A DNA stretch of 64,000 nt from Rostratula benghalensis. Taxonomy: Eukaryota; Chordata; Aves; Charadriiformes; Rostratulidae. The DNA lies in NCBI GenBank assembly GCA_013399305.1, contig VXAI01000089.1:1381009-1445008 (forward strand), in the 5' to 3' direction. How positions within the stretch are numbered: the first letter of the stretch is position 1; each line of letters starts with the position of its first letter. This document shows, piece after piece, positions 11,934 to 25,616 of this stretch. The position numbers and the translations under genes were made by a program. The notes under the pieces are model-generated. The model was given only the letters and a program-made list of their open reading frames with translations. It had not been told where the DNA came from and ran no database searches.

Positions 11934-13517
11934 TGGAAGTAATACGCACTGGCTGTGCATTTTGCCTCTAATCTTCATTCACCATCTCAAAATTAACTGA
12001 AACACGTGTGAGGACCTGGCTGAGGAAGGCGTGGTCAGATCTCCACTTGACTCATGTAATTGTCCCTGCATTAGGGTTCTGCAGAGTGGTTTTGTGGAAG
12101 CCTGTCTTCCTGCTGTGATAAACAGCATCCTCATCCTGCATAAACAGTATCATGCCTGACACAACAACGCAGGATCACAGAGCAGCTGCTGCCAGTGGAA
12201 ATGGACAATGTAGGGAATTTCTGGAAATCAACATTGCTTGGCAACAGGAGTAACCAAATTAACTCCAGACCAGGGAAAATACTGCAAAAATATTTGCATG
12301 GTTTGTGCTGAATAAATCTTCCAAGCCTATCTGCGTTACTGCAGTTCATTCTCTGACAGTGTTTGCATTTCAAAGAGAGAGATGGGCTGAAAGAAGAAGG
12401 AAGGAACTGATTCAGCACAGCACTCGAGCAGCTGCTATTACACTGATCACAAACACAAGTTAAGCTTGTACTAAGTATTTTGCTGATGGGAGTGGAAGAT
12501 TCTCAAATATCCTTTTATTGTTAAGAGAGGTTTCCACTTGCATCTCTTGGATCAGATGACTCAGGAAAATTGTATGCTGATGTGGTCTCATAGACTGAAG
12601 CACATATCTTCAACTGGAATGAATTGCCATATGGTAATTGTGTCAATGATCTGAATGAAGAGCAGTTTATAATCACTGAAAATCAACCTATAACTTCAAA
12701 AAAATAGTTTACTATCAAAATTTCTGCTGAAACATACAAAAGCATTAAGAGGTCTACTCTGCAAAAAAAGTGAATGACAAAAGACAGAGATCCAAACAGT
12801 TGATATGCATGTGGAAATACCTCAAAATTTTTCACTCCATCTGCATCTTAGCAATGTGTGAAATAATTCCAGTACTCAAACACTTTGCAGACATTGCAAT
12901 GAGAAGGAAGACACAAAAGCCAGTGAGTTTGGTAAGTGGTATGACAATGAATTTGAGACCTGCCTTTAATGGATGGAGCTTAACAAGACACCTGGCTCAC
13001 TGGAGCTCTGTGAGCTTGATTTCTGTCCTCTATTTCTTCACTTACAGTGAGAATCACCTTCTTTCCTTTCCTCATGTGGAATTTTTGACATGAAATATTC
13101 TCCTGTTGAGTGAAGGATTACATAACACTTGATCCCTTGTTTGGTGGGGGAAGTAAAATATCTGCTTACGATGATTCAGGTATTTGCAGTCAATTCTTGG
13201 TCCTTAATATTTTTATGATTGCTTTTGGCCTGCAGCTACCTTTCTTAGACAAATGAGCACGACAGCTTCACAAGCTGGGGGATCTCCTCTGAGATTCCCA
13301 CTTCACACATTTGAGAATTGAATTGGGAAGAGCAATCATTGTAATTACCATTGCAATCTTGCATCCTGGAGTCCCTGTGAATAACAGCTATAAACTGCAC
13401 TCCAATCAAAGGCTGTGGTCCTATGAAAACAGAGAAGGCAGAGGCAAAGGCACAAAGAACTCACATAACAATCTTCATTATAGAATTTTAATAAGTATTT
13501 GAGTGACCTTTATGGTT

Positions 13518-13566
13518 GATCCTAGCCTCAGTGAGGTCAATGGGAGATCTCTGTACTGACCTCCAT
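13518..13566. repeat. Degenerate GAAGTCAATG-type palindromic repeat
   Basis: The left arm carries GATCC...TGAGGTCAATGG and the right arm reads, in reverse complement, ATGGAGGTCAGTA. The layout matches the other imperfect palindromes near 29982, 31414 and 56092. Such sequence (GATCC-AGCTCCCA-TTGAAGTCAATGG) is common in sauropsid genomes as old dispersed copies; the family name is not certain to me. Confidence 0.4.
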
Positions 13567-15641
13567 CTTTTCAAGACAACACAAAGCCTGTACTTTATTG
13601 TGGTGGGTGTATAGTCACTTTCATTTCAGCAAAGCAGAACAAAACTGGAGTTGGGACCACTAGTAAAGAAATTGATTACAAAAGTTAATCAGAAATATGG
13701 AATAAATAATTATGGCTTTTATTATACACAAGTATATAAAGCTTAAAAATTTGAAAAACAGATAAAGGAGTCCCTCACATTTTTTAGAACAGACAAAATG
13801 TAAGACCAAGACTTGGCATCATTTGTTCTATGCTGAATTGCTGCAGTTGAAGAATCGGCTCATCATCTCTAGGAATGCACATTAGGGTTCTTAGCCTTGT
13901 GTTAAATAACGTGCCTTATCTACCAACTCACACAGTCCCAAAGAGACCTCAGAATCAGGCCAAGACCCCGTTAGAAAAAAAACAGACACTAAAGCTTATC
14001 TTCTCTTGGTGCTTGATGAAGTAAATGGCTTTCTGCAAATGTATATAGAAATATGATGAAGGAATAACATATTTGCAGCCAAAGCGTATGTGATCCATTA
14101 AGGGCCTGAGTCATAATTAGTTCAAAGGGACAACAGTAAGCCTCAGAGTGCATAAAAGCATGTGTCATTTTATCACGTTAATTTCTGCAACTCTTTTGCG
14201 ACTTTTTAACAGTACTGAAAATCCACTGCTGAGCTCATTATGCTGGTTTTATAAAAGCTGGACCATGAGCACACAGCTGGGAACATTACAACGCCTTAAT
14301 TGCACTCATTGTAATAAATGGAGCCTGTCTAGCAACTGCCTTCAATTAACTAGGTACAGGCAAAAATTAGTCTCTGAACGCATTTGTGAGAGTTCAAAGT
14401 TTCATATTTGTTACATCTGACCCCAGAAGTCTCATCTCCATTAAAAATGGAGACTGCCATAATTTGGTCAGTTAATAAAACCTATCACATGCATGCAGTT
14501 ACTCATAAACACCTATATCTCGTTGACCAAAGATTCCAGCATTGTTACCCTATTTTTACATATTGAGAATTAGGGACCAAAAAACTAGTTGTTTTAATTC
14601 ACAATGAATTAAACCTTCTCCAGTTTTCTGGTCATCCAGGAAATGCTAACATACTGCAGTAAGAACTGGAATCTGAATCTTGACACCTGGGCACTACCAC
14701 ATCTTTCCTTGTGGCATGACCCACATTCACAGCCATTTAAAGCCAGTGGTCCCCTACCTCCCTCACATCTCCATGGACTAGAAAGTCATCATCTCCTTAG
14801 TTTCACAGACGTGAAATCAAGTAAGATAAGTTTATCCATTTCAGGGCTGATTTTGTTTTGTCCAGCACCTAGCACTCAATTATGCATTCTCTTACCTCCA
14901 CCTGGCACTGCAGAGCAGGGATGGGAACACACGTGTGCATCAGTTCTTTGCTGAACAGGGCTTGAGCCAGGAGCAAATTCACATACACAGGAATTTTTCT
15001 ATCCAGTTCTGCTTGCCAGCATCAAGACAGCCCTGCTTCAATTTGTTACAATATTATTTGGCTGCTTTCATTCCCCCGCTGCCTCTAGTAGTGACAGAAA
15101 TAGGAAATAACTGATTAAAAAGCACCCCAGAGAAGAGCCCTTCTTCACCCTGGGATACAAGAATCTACAGTATTGCTGCTTCTGCTGGAGAGGTTCTGAG
15201 ATCTTCATTTGGCCCACAGGCCTTCGGTAGCTGTCATTCCCTCTATTACAGGCTACTGGCATGAAACAGTGGGTCTTGTTGTCCTCAGCGCTGTAACATT
15301 ACTTGCATGGAAAGAAAATGTCAAAACTACAGCAGCAAAGAGAAAAGGAAACTACAATTATGGGAAGAATAAGAAATAAGAGGTTAGTGATAGTGTTGCT
15401 ACTAGAATTGTTAAAGAGTCCCAGCACTGCAAACTGCCATAGGATGGCTGTAGACCTTGTCTTGGTGTCCTGAACATTTTTTCTTGTCTAAAGATCGATG
15501 TTTGTAGGCAAAGTTTAAAACTATGCTGTGCCTTTCATACTGCATGGCTCTTCATCAGTGAAGGGAAAAGTCACAAAGTTGTGCTGTGGTGGCTGTCCCA
15601 TGGATATCCAAGTTCTAGCATGATGGGCTCCAGTTTACGCA

Positions 15642-17120
15642 TAATAGAATCATAGAATAGTTCAGTCAGGAGGGACCTTTAAAGTTCATCAAGTCCAACC
15701 TCCCCTGAAACGAGCAGGGCTGTCTTCAACTAGATCGGGTTGCTCAGAATCCTCTCCAACCTGAACCTGAACTTTTCCAGGGATGGGGCAGCTTCCACCT
15801 CTCTGGGCAACATGTTCCAGATGTGTTTCAATGTGTTTCACCACTCTCAGCAAAAAAATAGTTTTCCTTATATCTAGTCCAAATCTTCCTCTTTTAGTTA
15901 AAAAACATTGCCCCTTGTCCTGTCATAAGAGGCCCTGCTAAAAAGTTTGACTTCATCTTTCTTCTAAATCCCCTTTAAGTACTGAAAGATTGCAATAAGG
16001 TCTCCTCAGAGCCATCTCTTCACCTCTCCATCTCTTCACCTCTCAGCTTATTGTCATTGGAGAGGTGCTCCCTCCCTCTGGTCATTTTTATGGCCCTCTT
16101 CTGAATCCTCTCTGTCAGGTCCATGTCTTTCCTCAACTGAGGACCCCAGATCTGGACGCAGTACTCCAAGTTAGGTCTCACCAGAGCAGAGTGGAGGGGC
16201 AGAAACATCTAGCTTGACTGCTGGCCATGCTTTTGATGTAGCCCAGCATATGGCTGGCCTTTGGGGCTAGAAATACACATTATTGGCTTCTGTCCAGCTT
16301 TTCATCTACCAGTACCCCCATGTCCTTCTCGGCAGCACCGCTTTAATCTCTTCATCCTACAGCCTGTATTGATGTTAGGGGTTGCCCCAAGCAAGGTGCC
16401 TCACCCTCCACTTGACCTTGTTGAACCTCATGATCTTTACACAAGCCCATTTCTTGAGCATATGCATGTCCCTTTGGATGGCTTTCCATCCTTCAGACAT
16501 GTCAACTGCACCACTCAGCTTGGTGTTATCTTCAAACATTCCGAGGGTGCGCTTGATCCCATTGTCTATTTCATTGATGAAGTCATTGTCGTTGAATTGG
16601 TCCCAGTATGGACCTCTGAGGGACTACACTTCCAGATCTCAATCTGGACATAAAGCTGTTGATCACTACACTTTGATTGCATCCATCCAAAATCCTCATC
16701 CACTGAACAGTACACTCATCAAATCCATACCTCTCGAACTTTGGGAGAAGGATATTGTGGGGGACCATGTCAAAGGCCTTTCAGAAGTCCAGAGAGACAA
16801 CATCTGTAGCTCTTCCCTGAGGCTGACAGGTCAGTAGTTCCCAGGGTCCTCCTTTCTACCCTTTTTAAAAATGGGTGCAATGTTTCCCAGCAGGGGGGGA
16901 CTTCAACAAGCCTGCAAGTGTCAATGACTTCTGTAGCTGAACAAGGCTTTGTCAATGGCTCTCTTTGCTCAGGTGTCCTGCAGTAGACACCAACCTGGTA
17001 TCCTGTGTATCAGGTTCCCTTTGTTGCATCAGTGTCTCATTTTTATCCATAGGCTTTCAACCTGCTCCTGCCTATTCTTCAGAGACAGCTCTTCACATGC
17101 TATCCAGTACAACAAGAGTA
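15642..17120 (-). mobile_element. CR1 LINE, minus strand, with internal deletions
   Basis: The element starts with the reverse complement of a CR1 tail (AGAATCATAGAATAGTTCAG) and runs towards its 5' end with rising coordinate. Minus-strand translation gives decayed CR1 ORF2 (endonuclease/reverse transcriptase) segments. These include ALVRPNLEYCVQIWGPQ near 16150, a broken active-site box FEDN where FADD is expected (16525-16536), the RT motif PQRSILGP in place of PQGS-LGP near 16590, and FERYGFDECTVQWM near 16710. Around 16818 the sequence jumps between two segments that I recall as well separated in the CR1 consensus, which points to a deletion of roughly 150-200 bases. Further loss is seen near 16900. 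Past 16970 the text matches a more 5' CR1 portion. A 16-base tandem duplication sits at 16013-16044. It cannot encode an active protein. Confidence 0.88.
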
Positions 17121-20100
17121 CCATCACTTAGTCCTGAGGGCTCTCACACCAGCTGATCCACTGAACAGAACTACACATTCTCTGTCTCTAAGGACAAGGA
17201 CCAAAGTAAAGGGAATTCAAAGCAGTCCAGCAAAGGAAAAAAGTAAAATAAACACATTACGAAGGGGGAGACACTGAGAGATAAAGCTGTCTACACAGTT
17301 CTGTTTCCCAGCCATTCAACCTAGTATTTATGGCAATGTCATATATAAACAGAAGGAAACAAGAAATTTTTGCATTTCATTAAGAACTGGTTATCTCAAG
17401 GAGGACTTTACCCTAGTTAGATAGGTTACATCTAAGAGATGTATGAGATTTAGCTTTTCACTCATGTGTATAGTAAATCCCACAGAACTCTAAACAGCTT
17501 CAGCTGTAAGGCTAAAATGTGTATGTCAGAGGCCTGTCACTATAGAGGACCAACAGGCTTTTCAGGTCTGTGTCTGTGTCTCTGACACCCACCTGCAAGG
17601 AAATTCAAGCTGTGCTAGAAAAGATTCTCCATTTAAAAAGTGCTTCCAGGAATGCAGAAACCAGGAGAAAGTGTGCTATCTTGTTTGACATTGTTATGCA
17701 ATTTACTGTGTTAAATCATCTGGGTTTTAAAGGCCTCCGTTTAGAAACAAACTCTGTTTACCTCACATGTACATAGACCTCCCTTTATTTATTTGTCCCA
17801 GCTCTGTTTCTTTTGGGAAGCCTTGCTGATCTTTTCTATTCTCCATGAAAACCTGAATCCGAGAGCCCCTACAAACAGAGGTAGCCAGGCTACCCCAGGC
17901 ACACATGGTTTCTACTGCAGCAGACCTCTCATGGCTACCTCTCCATCCTCACAAAGCTGGAACGGTAGAACCACCACACAGACAGCCATGCTTCCCTTCT
18001 TTTGAGCATCCTCTTCCTGCCCCTGTGTCCCTCACATGAGCAGCTAGCACCCAGTACCCAAGTTTCTGTTCTCCTTCTCCAGTTCTTCAGCAACCTTTGT
18101 GCTTTCCTTGGGGAGAGAAAAAAAGAAAATCAAACCAAAATTATTTGTCATTCGTGGAAAGGTCCCTGGGACTCACTGCTTTCTGATTTCTAAAGATTTT
18201 CTAAAGATAATTATGACACTGCTATTACTTTTTGAAAACTGGAAGCAAACACTTGTCACTACTCCCAGGGGAAAAAAAAACCGCGTTCCTTAGCAGCTTT
18301 GGGGGTTTTTAAGGAATCAATGTTCAGAAAGAACAGCTGATTAACACTGTTCTAAAGTTGGAAACAACAGCCCTAGCCATTCCAGCACTCACCTTAGGTC
18401 TGTGAAAGACTCTGGAGAACTCTATGTATAGCAGGTGGTTGCAGGCAGGGATTGCTTCTTTAGATATTTTTTTTTTTTTTCACCCAGAAGTACTTTTATA
18501 CACAACCTTCTCCATGGATTTCATCCTGAGAAGGAAAGTTTTGCTCACCTTTGCCATCTTGTAGGGCCTAATCCTGTGTATCCTGTCACCAGCTTCTTTT
18601 CATAGCCTGTGTCCACCGAGAAAGGGTCTTCTATCACACTTTTCACTATTAAAGGGTAGCTTCATTGATTAAAATATACTATCTTTTTATTATGGTCTTA
18701 CTACAGCAAAACAAGCCTATAAGCATCTGAAGGCCACTCTACCATAGTGTAAAACAGCTGTCAGGGAAATGAAGAAGTCTGCTACATGAAGCGGTTACCC
18801 AAGGAACGTGGTAAACAGGAGTGAAATAGGGCTGTTCCTTTAGTGTGGTGAGTGCAATTTGGCTCAAAGGAAGTAAAAAGGGTGATAGAAATTCTATCCC
18901 AGTGTTGATGTGTTTGTTTGCTCAGGGTTTTGTATATTTTTAACTCCAGGATAACTCTTCATTTAAATATGATTTGCTTATGGAATTGTGGGCCCTATGT
19001 CACTCCACCTGCTGACTGTTGTGAAACCAAAGCTGTGCAAGTGTTGTGTGATGGCAGTAACTGGAACAGCATGGGCCCTGGAGGCAGTTTCAGAGCAGAA
19101 ACTCATTGCAGCAAATGTAGGAACATGCCAAATTACTCCTTGGATTTATTTTCTCTTTTTGCTGCTTTCTGGAAATCATTCTCCTACTAAGCTGACATGG
19201 CCTTACCTACATGGGCTACTCACAGCCTTGGAGGATTCACTTTGGGCCTGTGAGGAGTATATTGCACATGAAAAGCCACAGTTTGTTTCAGACCTGGATA
19301 AGGTGTGCCTGTGATATATGGAAAAGTAATGCTGGGCCTCTAATAAACAATACTCCATTTCTTTTTGAATTTAACAGAAACCCTTTTCCAGAAGCTGAAA
19401 GCTCATGTCTTCTGAACATTTGGGGAAGAATTTGCAGAGTTAAACCCTCATGCTACATGTAAAACTTGATAACTAGCTGTTTATTACTTCTGGTCAACAT
19501 TCAAAGAGAAGATATCAAATAGTTTCATACCAAAACAAGGAGTACATAACAAAACAAAAAAAAATTATAAACACAGTAAATAAATATTTAGGATACTGCA
19601 AACAATTCCAGAACACAAAGAAATAGTAAAGCACTGGGCTTGCTGAAGTCTCTTTTGCAGACTGCTCGACTCAGCCGCTATGAAGCTCAGATAAGCCTGA
19701 TTATAAACATCTTCATTGTCTGCCAGATGTGAACAAACTGTCCTCTGATTTCTGGTCAGCGCCTACAACAGTAAGTCTCAGACCGTTGTTATTTTCTATC
19801 TCCACCCTAATTCTATGAAGGGGAGTGATAGAACGTAGGAGAGGCATTTGTAAGAACAGTTTGGTGCTCTGCTGTAGTTTACATATCTGTTTCTTTGCCC
19901 TCTGTCCTAGCTCTGAAGGCTGAGACTTGGCAGGGTGCCTCCCTTTAATGGCACTGCCACTCTCCGTATTTCAGGAACCACTTCCCCTGAGCTAATATTT
20001 GCTCCCTTCCCAGAAGGCCTCAGGAACAGCAAGCTCTAGCCTGTAATGGTCCTGCCTCTACCCAAATTATTATAGATTCCTTCCCCAGTCCTCTTTCACC

Positions 20101-23100
20101 ACAGAGTGCTCATGGCCATTTTGACAATTTCCTAGAACAAGAAGCAGCTGCTGAGGAAGCAAATTGCAAACAGGCAGTGTATGGGGGCATTCAGGTTATT
20201 ATTTATACTCTTTCTTGTGCCTCCATTGTTGGCCATTGTCAGATACAGAATACAGGAATGAAGGGTCTTTTTTTACCATTACAGTCAACCTATCCATCAA
20301 TGACTGGAAGAGCTTCTTCAGCCTCCTGGCCTATCTCCGTCTGCTTACACTTGTTTTGTCTGCTACGTTAGAGTTTTGGAGGGAAACAGAAATACAGGTT
20401 TTAGGTAACTGTGTTCACATTGCATGCCTCCCATTCACATCCAGGAGTACTTTCAGGGAATACCTGAAAATTGCCAGATGTCATTAATGGATTTTTCCCA
20501 TTACTTTCTAGTGAAGTTGCCTCTCCACACAAGGCTATACAAATCCCCCAAGGTACCTCTGTTTGCCTCTTATAGGTGCTGCAGACGACACTTGACAGAC
20601 AAAGAGTATGGGTAATACCTTTACATAACATTGCAGTGAACTCTATATTTGGTTCTGTGAGAAAAGTCACAATAAGGATGCTAGTAGTGTGAGTCTAAGT
20701 GCCAAAAAGTAAGAAAGCCACCACCAGATTAATATTTTAGGGATTCTGTAACAACTGACCACAGAACATCAGTGTCTGAGCAAGCAGAGTACTCTTTGCC
20801 TCCTCAGACAGCCCTGCAATCATCCCCAGAGCATGCAACTGCATTCATCCACGAGTCATGGTGACCCACACACTTTCAGGAAGGCAACTGCTTTCCTGGC
20901 CTTAGAGAAGGGTTGAGAAAGGGCAAAGAGAGAAAAATAATAACAAAAAAAGGAGCCAGTTCACTCTTGATCTCTGTAGTGATACTGATCATCAGAATAT
21001 ACTGTTTATTTTTGCACTGTGATAACTTTTCATGAGGCCACGTGAAAAATAGACTGTGCAGGAGAATTGAATTCTTCCTGATTAGTCTTACACTGAAGCA
21101 ACTTGTAAAGAGTGAGGAGGAAGGTAGAAACAAGCCAGAAGAGCTGCGTACCTTCAGAACAAAAATCCCTCTTCTGGCTTCTGGTTTTCGCTCTCTGTCT
21201 GGAAGGTGGCTGTATAAAGGCAAGGGGAACTGAGTTGACCCTGATTTTGACTGGATAGAGACTTCTTTCATGGTTCAGGAACAAAATCAGATTCAATATG
21301 CACTTAGACTGTTTGCTAACACTCTTCCCAGGCTCTTCAATGCAGAGAATGATCACATTAACATACGGCTGTTTATCACACACTAGTTAACATCTAGGGT
21401 TAAACTAATTTATGATGAAGCAGACATTCAGCACTCCTCAAGGGTAAGTTGAAGAGGCACAGTTACTCTGGGAGAAGGCGTATCTTCTTTCCTTCACAGG
21501 TGCTTCAGAGAATGATTTTAATGACCAGCAGTGATAGTGCAACAAATAAGAAACAGTTACCTGTAGATGAGACCCAAGTTAATGTTTGATTTTCTTGCAT
21601 AACTTTAACTGTGGCTGCACCACTCGAGGCATATCAAGGACATAGAAATTCTTTATAACTTCCTTGATAGTAAAGGAACATGATCCAGCATACTGTGTGC
21701 ATCTGAAAGCCCAGAGGAACACCTCGAAGAGTATAAAATGAAGCCTTTTCTCTGACTTACACTCTGCAGGGTTGCTGATTTCTAACTTGTGGCAGAGAGG
21801 GCAGAGACAAAGAGCTATGGGTTTTTCTGCCTGCTACAGGCTCTCACATTCCATCTGACAGGATGAATTAAGAACCTTCCTGTGCCTTGATTTCTACATC
21901 TGTCCCTGGAGTTCAGCAACACCAAGTTCATTATAACTAGCCCTTTGAGATCCCTGGATAAAAGGTTCCATCAAAGGGCACAATTATGTTATTAAATGGT
22001 GACTGCACTGTCTAAATTATTACTAATAGTAATAACATTTATCTCTTGCAAAAGAGGTTTACTTTAGAGCAACATTTTTGATCTGCTAGATGTAATTACT
22101 AAACAAGATCCTGCATGTCCTCATTCCCCCAGAGTGGCCTTCCTCCTGGGCAAATGTGTAATGTAATTTCAGGCATAATTCCCCTGAAGTGAAGAATGGA
22201 GCAGGGGGAGTCATACCAGTATAAGCAGTAAGAGCAGAATCATTCTGAGAAATCCTGCTTACATGAACAGGATCACATTGTCCTATGTTTGCTTGTCATG
22301 AGCTTATCTGGACACAAGCTGGGGGTTTCAGCCCAGAGCCCAAGACAGCTCAGCCCAGCACTAAACTGGTATGAAGCAAACATGGAATTGTTCTTAGCAC
22401 AGGGTCAGATTCTCCACATATGTTTTCACCTTATTTCCCTACTGAACAGGGCAGTAGCCTCCTCCACTGATCACCAGACCATGGGTTCTTGCTTTTTTCA
22501 CTCCCAGCAAGAGCCTGTCTTTGCCATAATGCAGGCCTGAGCTGTGTTTGGGGGCAGGTTGCAAAAGCAGCAGCCAAACATTCCTGCAAACAAGGAGTGT
22601 TGGACATCAATCCCACACTGGAAGCTGTTTGGAATAAAGAAACCAAAACCAAAAATGTTTAAGGATGATTGCAGCACTCTCCCCTACACAGAAAAGGCAT
22701 ACTTTATGCATAGATAAACAAGGGCGAGGAATTTGCTAATAGCTACTTAACAGTGTTTATTTATGAGGGCTTCACACCCCATCATGTTCATATCAATGGC
22801 TCTGGCAAAGATTTGCATTTTGAGCCCAAAGTCCACTAGAAGTTTTATGCCCAATGATACCTGGTAATTTATAAGCAACTGTCTGTTGTCTGTCTCTGCA
22901 TTAAGACGCAGAAACTGCTTCACTGTTCTTGTGCTTTGGAAAGCAAAGAAGTGGAATACAGAGTGCTAACATTAGGAGACCGAGTGCCTTCCCTGCTCAT
23001 CAGTATGACGGTGGTGCTCCCATAAAGGAACAAATGCTAGGAAGATGTTAATTAGTTGTCTAAAAATTGCTAGTGTACTTCAAGGGACACAGGACAGCTG

Positions 23101-25616
23101 CCTAGGACAAGAATTATGAAATGTGGTAACCCTAAAGCCACAGCTCACCTCCATGGCCTAAGAGATGGCAGTTACTTGTGAGCCTGAATAAAACAAATTG
23201 TCACTATGACTTCTGAAGAAGGCAGTTCGAAATAGCCTGTTTATGGCAAGCTGCTACCAGAGCCCATTTCCTCCAGATCCCTTGTGTCACTGTGGGTACC
23301 AGCTGACAAAGTGGTGTCTGCACCTCTGCTTCTCCACTTTTTCACAAAGAGAGTGTGGAGAAGGAAAGGGAGGGCGGGTTTGACTGGTACTGGAGGGCAA
23401 ATCTCAAGGGGTTTTACCTCACTTTTCCTCAGCCTTCCAGCTGTCCATCCAGAACATCCCTGCCAGGCGTGAGTATTTTAAAACCAGCATAGTGTGATCT
23501 CTGCTTCACAAAAAAAAAAAAAAAAAAAAAAAAAGAAGAACATTTTCGTTTCCTTCACTTTTTGCTTCCCTGATTTGAAGGGGAGAGCTGGATAAACAAT
23601 ACTGTTGATCAAATCTCAAACTGCAACACTTGCCAAACCAAAGATGATTGCATGAGTTCATTACTATTGGTTTCTTTTCTCTTTCCTCAGAGGCAGAGCA
23701 GTCACAATGAGATATTGTTACTCTCCAGGATAAATAGCTGTGTTTTACAGATACTAGATATAGGAAGGTCCTAAGCCTTGGTGTTTGCAGATCTTGCATG
23801 GTAACTCTTGCTCAGTGCTCTGTGGAAAAACAGAGCTGCATTACTCTGAGAGAAACAAGCAAAAGTCTGTGCCAAGGAGATAGGAGTTGGCATTTCTTAG
23901 AGAGCTCTACAATACACTCGAGGAAAAGAGGCCTATCCTAGAAATTAATTTCATTTATAGTGGCTCGAGAGAAAGGCTCCTTCAGTAAAATACACATATG
24001 GCAATTTTTTGATCTAAAATTTCCTTTTACAGATTAAATATAATAACGAGAAAAAAGCATGGTACAAGTAACATGATACACAACAGAAGAAAAAAAAATA
24101 TTACAGCTACAGCAATCAGAATAAAACGTCAGGCTGTGGCTCACTGAAGATGAAGCCAGCATTGTTCCTCCAAGTGCCAGGCCCTCCTTGTGCTCTTGCC
24201 CACTTACTACCACCCCAGGTTGCCCCATGCTGGCCATTGGTCGATCCAGCAAAAAATACGACAAAACCATTTCACTTTCAACAAAATAAACTCCCTGTTT
24301 CGGTTTACCACATAAATAAACAAAGAGTTGGAATAGTGTCCTTTGGCAGTAATGCCAATTCAAACTGTGCATGGAATTACACAGACTCCTGGAGAGGACC
24401 TCTGGGGAGGATTAACAGAAACTCTGCAGTGCCTTGTACTATGAGGAGGCTGATTTGGTCACTGGTGTCCAGGCTACCAACGCAGATGCTGAGGAAAAGA
24501 ATCCCTGTAGATTTACACATGTACAGTTTCTATCATATGTCTCAAGTACAGGAAAAGGGATGACCTTCATGACACTCATGTGGAGGTACAAGGGTGTTTT
24601 CCTGTCACTCTCCACCTTCGGCATGAAAGGCATCTGATTACAAGATGAGCTAATGAAGAGTTAGTTCCCATTGTAGGTATTGAAACATCATACCTTTGAG
24701 TATGGCACACAATTTTTGCACTCAGCATTACTGGAGCATACGGAATACACATCACCACCACTTTTGTCCATTTAAGTCCTCTAGCTCTCACTTTGACTCC
24801 TGCAGAAACTGCTCTGAAACCTTAAGTCAAAGCTGTATTCCACCTCAGGACAAACCAGACTCCATTCCCACTGCTGGGTTAGCACTCACAAGGCTTGCTC
24901 AGCTGCAGTCCTGCACCAAGGTGGAGACATCAGTAGCCAGAGGCAGAAGCTGCACCTCCCTTCCCTGGGCATCATCCTGGATCAGTAAATCAGTTCAGCT
25001 TCTCCAAAGCCAGTAGACAGGATGCATCTAACTGTCGCACTCCATGGACACTGCCAGCGCTCGGCTCCATACCACCAGACATCAGAGTCCGACTCATCTC
25101 AGTCCCAGAAGTGCTGACAGCTATCCCTGGTGGAAGTGGGACAGACAATCTGAAGTCGTACCTCGCTGATCCATTTGGGAGTTGGCATTGCTTTACTTTT
25201 ATCACCCCAGAACTTCCTGTCTAACTGTCCACGTGTGTTACCATCTTGCTGTACACAAAGTCTAACATTGTACCCTTTGCTTTGCTATGGACATCTGCTG
25301 ATCCTCTCTAATCTCCCACAGAGGAGTGAGGAAGATGAAGACAATGGATGAATGAACGAAAACAGAGTAGCCTTGGAAGGTTAAAACCAAAGCAACACCC
25401 CTTATAACTCCTGAATGAGTAATGCAAGTCCAGCACAGTCAGTGATATATTAGTATCATCCTCTGCATTATGGTTTAATATCCAATATCTACGGAGTAAA
25501 GTTCATTCTGATGTAATGGTTTTCATTGCTGTCTTACTCATGCATTTAAAAATGTTTGCCCAAAAACTAACAGACCAGGCAAGTATGACATATTGTCACA
25601 GGAGTTCTGTGTCCCT
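17121..25616. other. Long gene-less stretch
   Basis: Unique sequence with no recognisable gene. ORFs up to about 137 codons (for example 24150-24563, plus) show no domain. A T14 run lies at 18467-18480 and an A25 run at 23510-23534. No transposon could be recognised, apart from possible very old, unalignable remnants. Confidence 0.5.
23510..23534 (+). repeat. Poly(A) tract, 25 bases
   Basis: Uninterrupted A25 followed by GAAGAAC. No AATAAA signal or recognisable retrotransposed body precedes it, so it is best called a mononucleotide repeat. The length is likely to vary between individuals and with sequencing error. Confidence 0.85.

Larger units (their letters stand above)
10921..15641. other. 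Gene-less stretch with conserved-looking blocks
   Basis: There is no recognisable gene. Two blocks (about 12040-12430 and 14110-14420) have low simple-repeat content and dense homeodomain-, POU- or SOX-like motifs of the kind seen in vertebrate conserved non-coding elements. A nested inverted repeat lies at 11890-11933 and a degenerate GAAGTCAATG-type palindrome at 13518-13566. The rest is ordinary unique AT-rich sequence. Confidence 0.45.

Noticed and set aside
16382..16837. 151- and 130-codon plus-strand ORFs at 16.2-16.8 kb
   Set aside because: They are antisense readings of the minus-strand CR1 reverse-transcriptase region, not genes.
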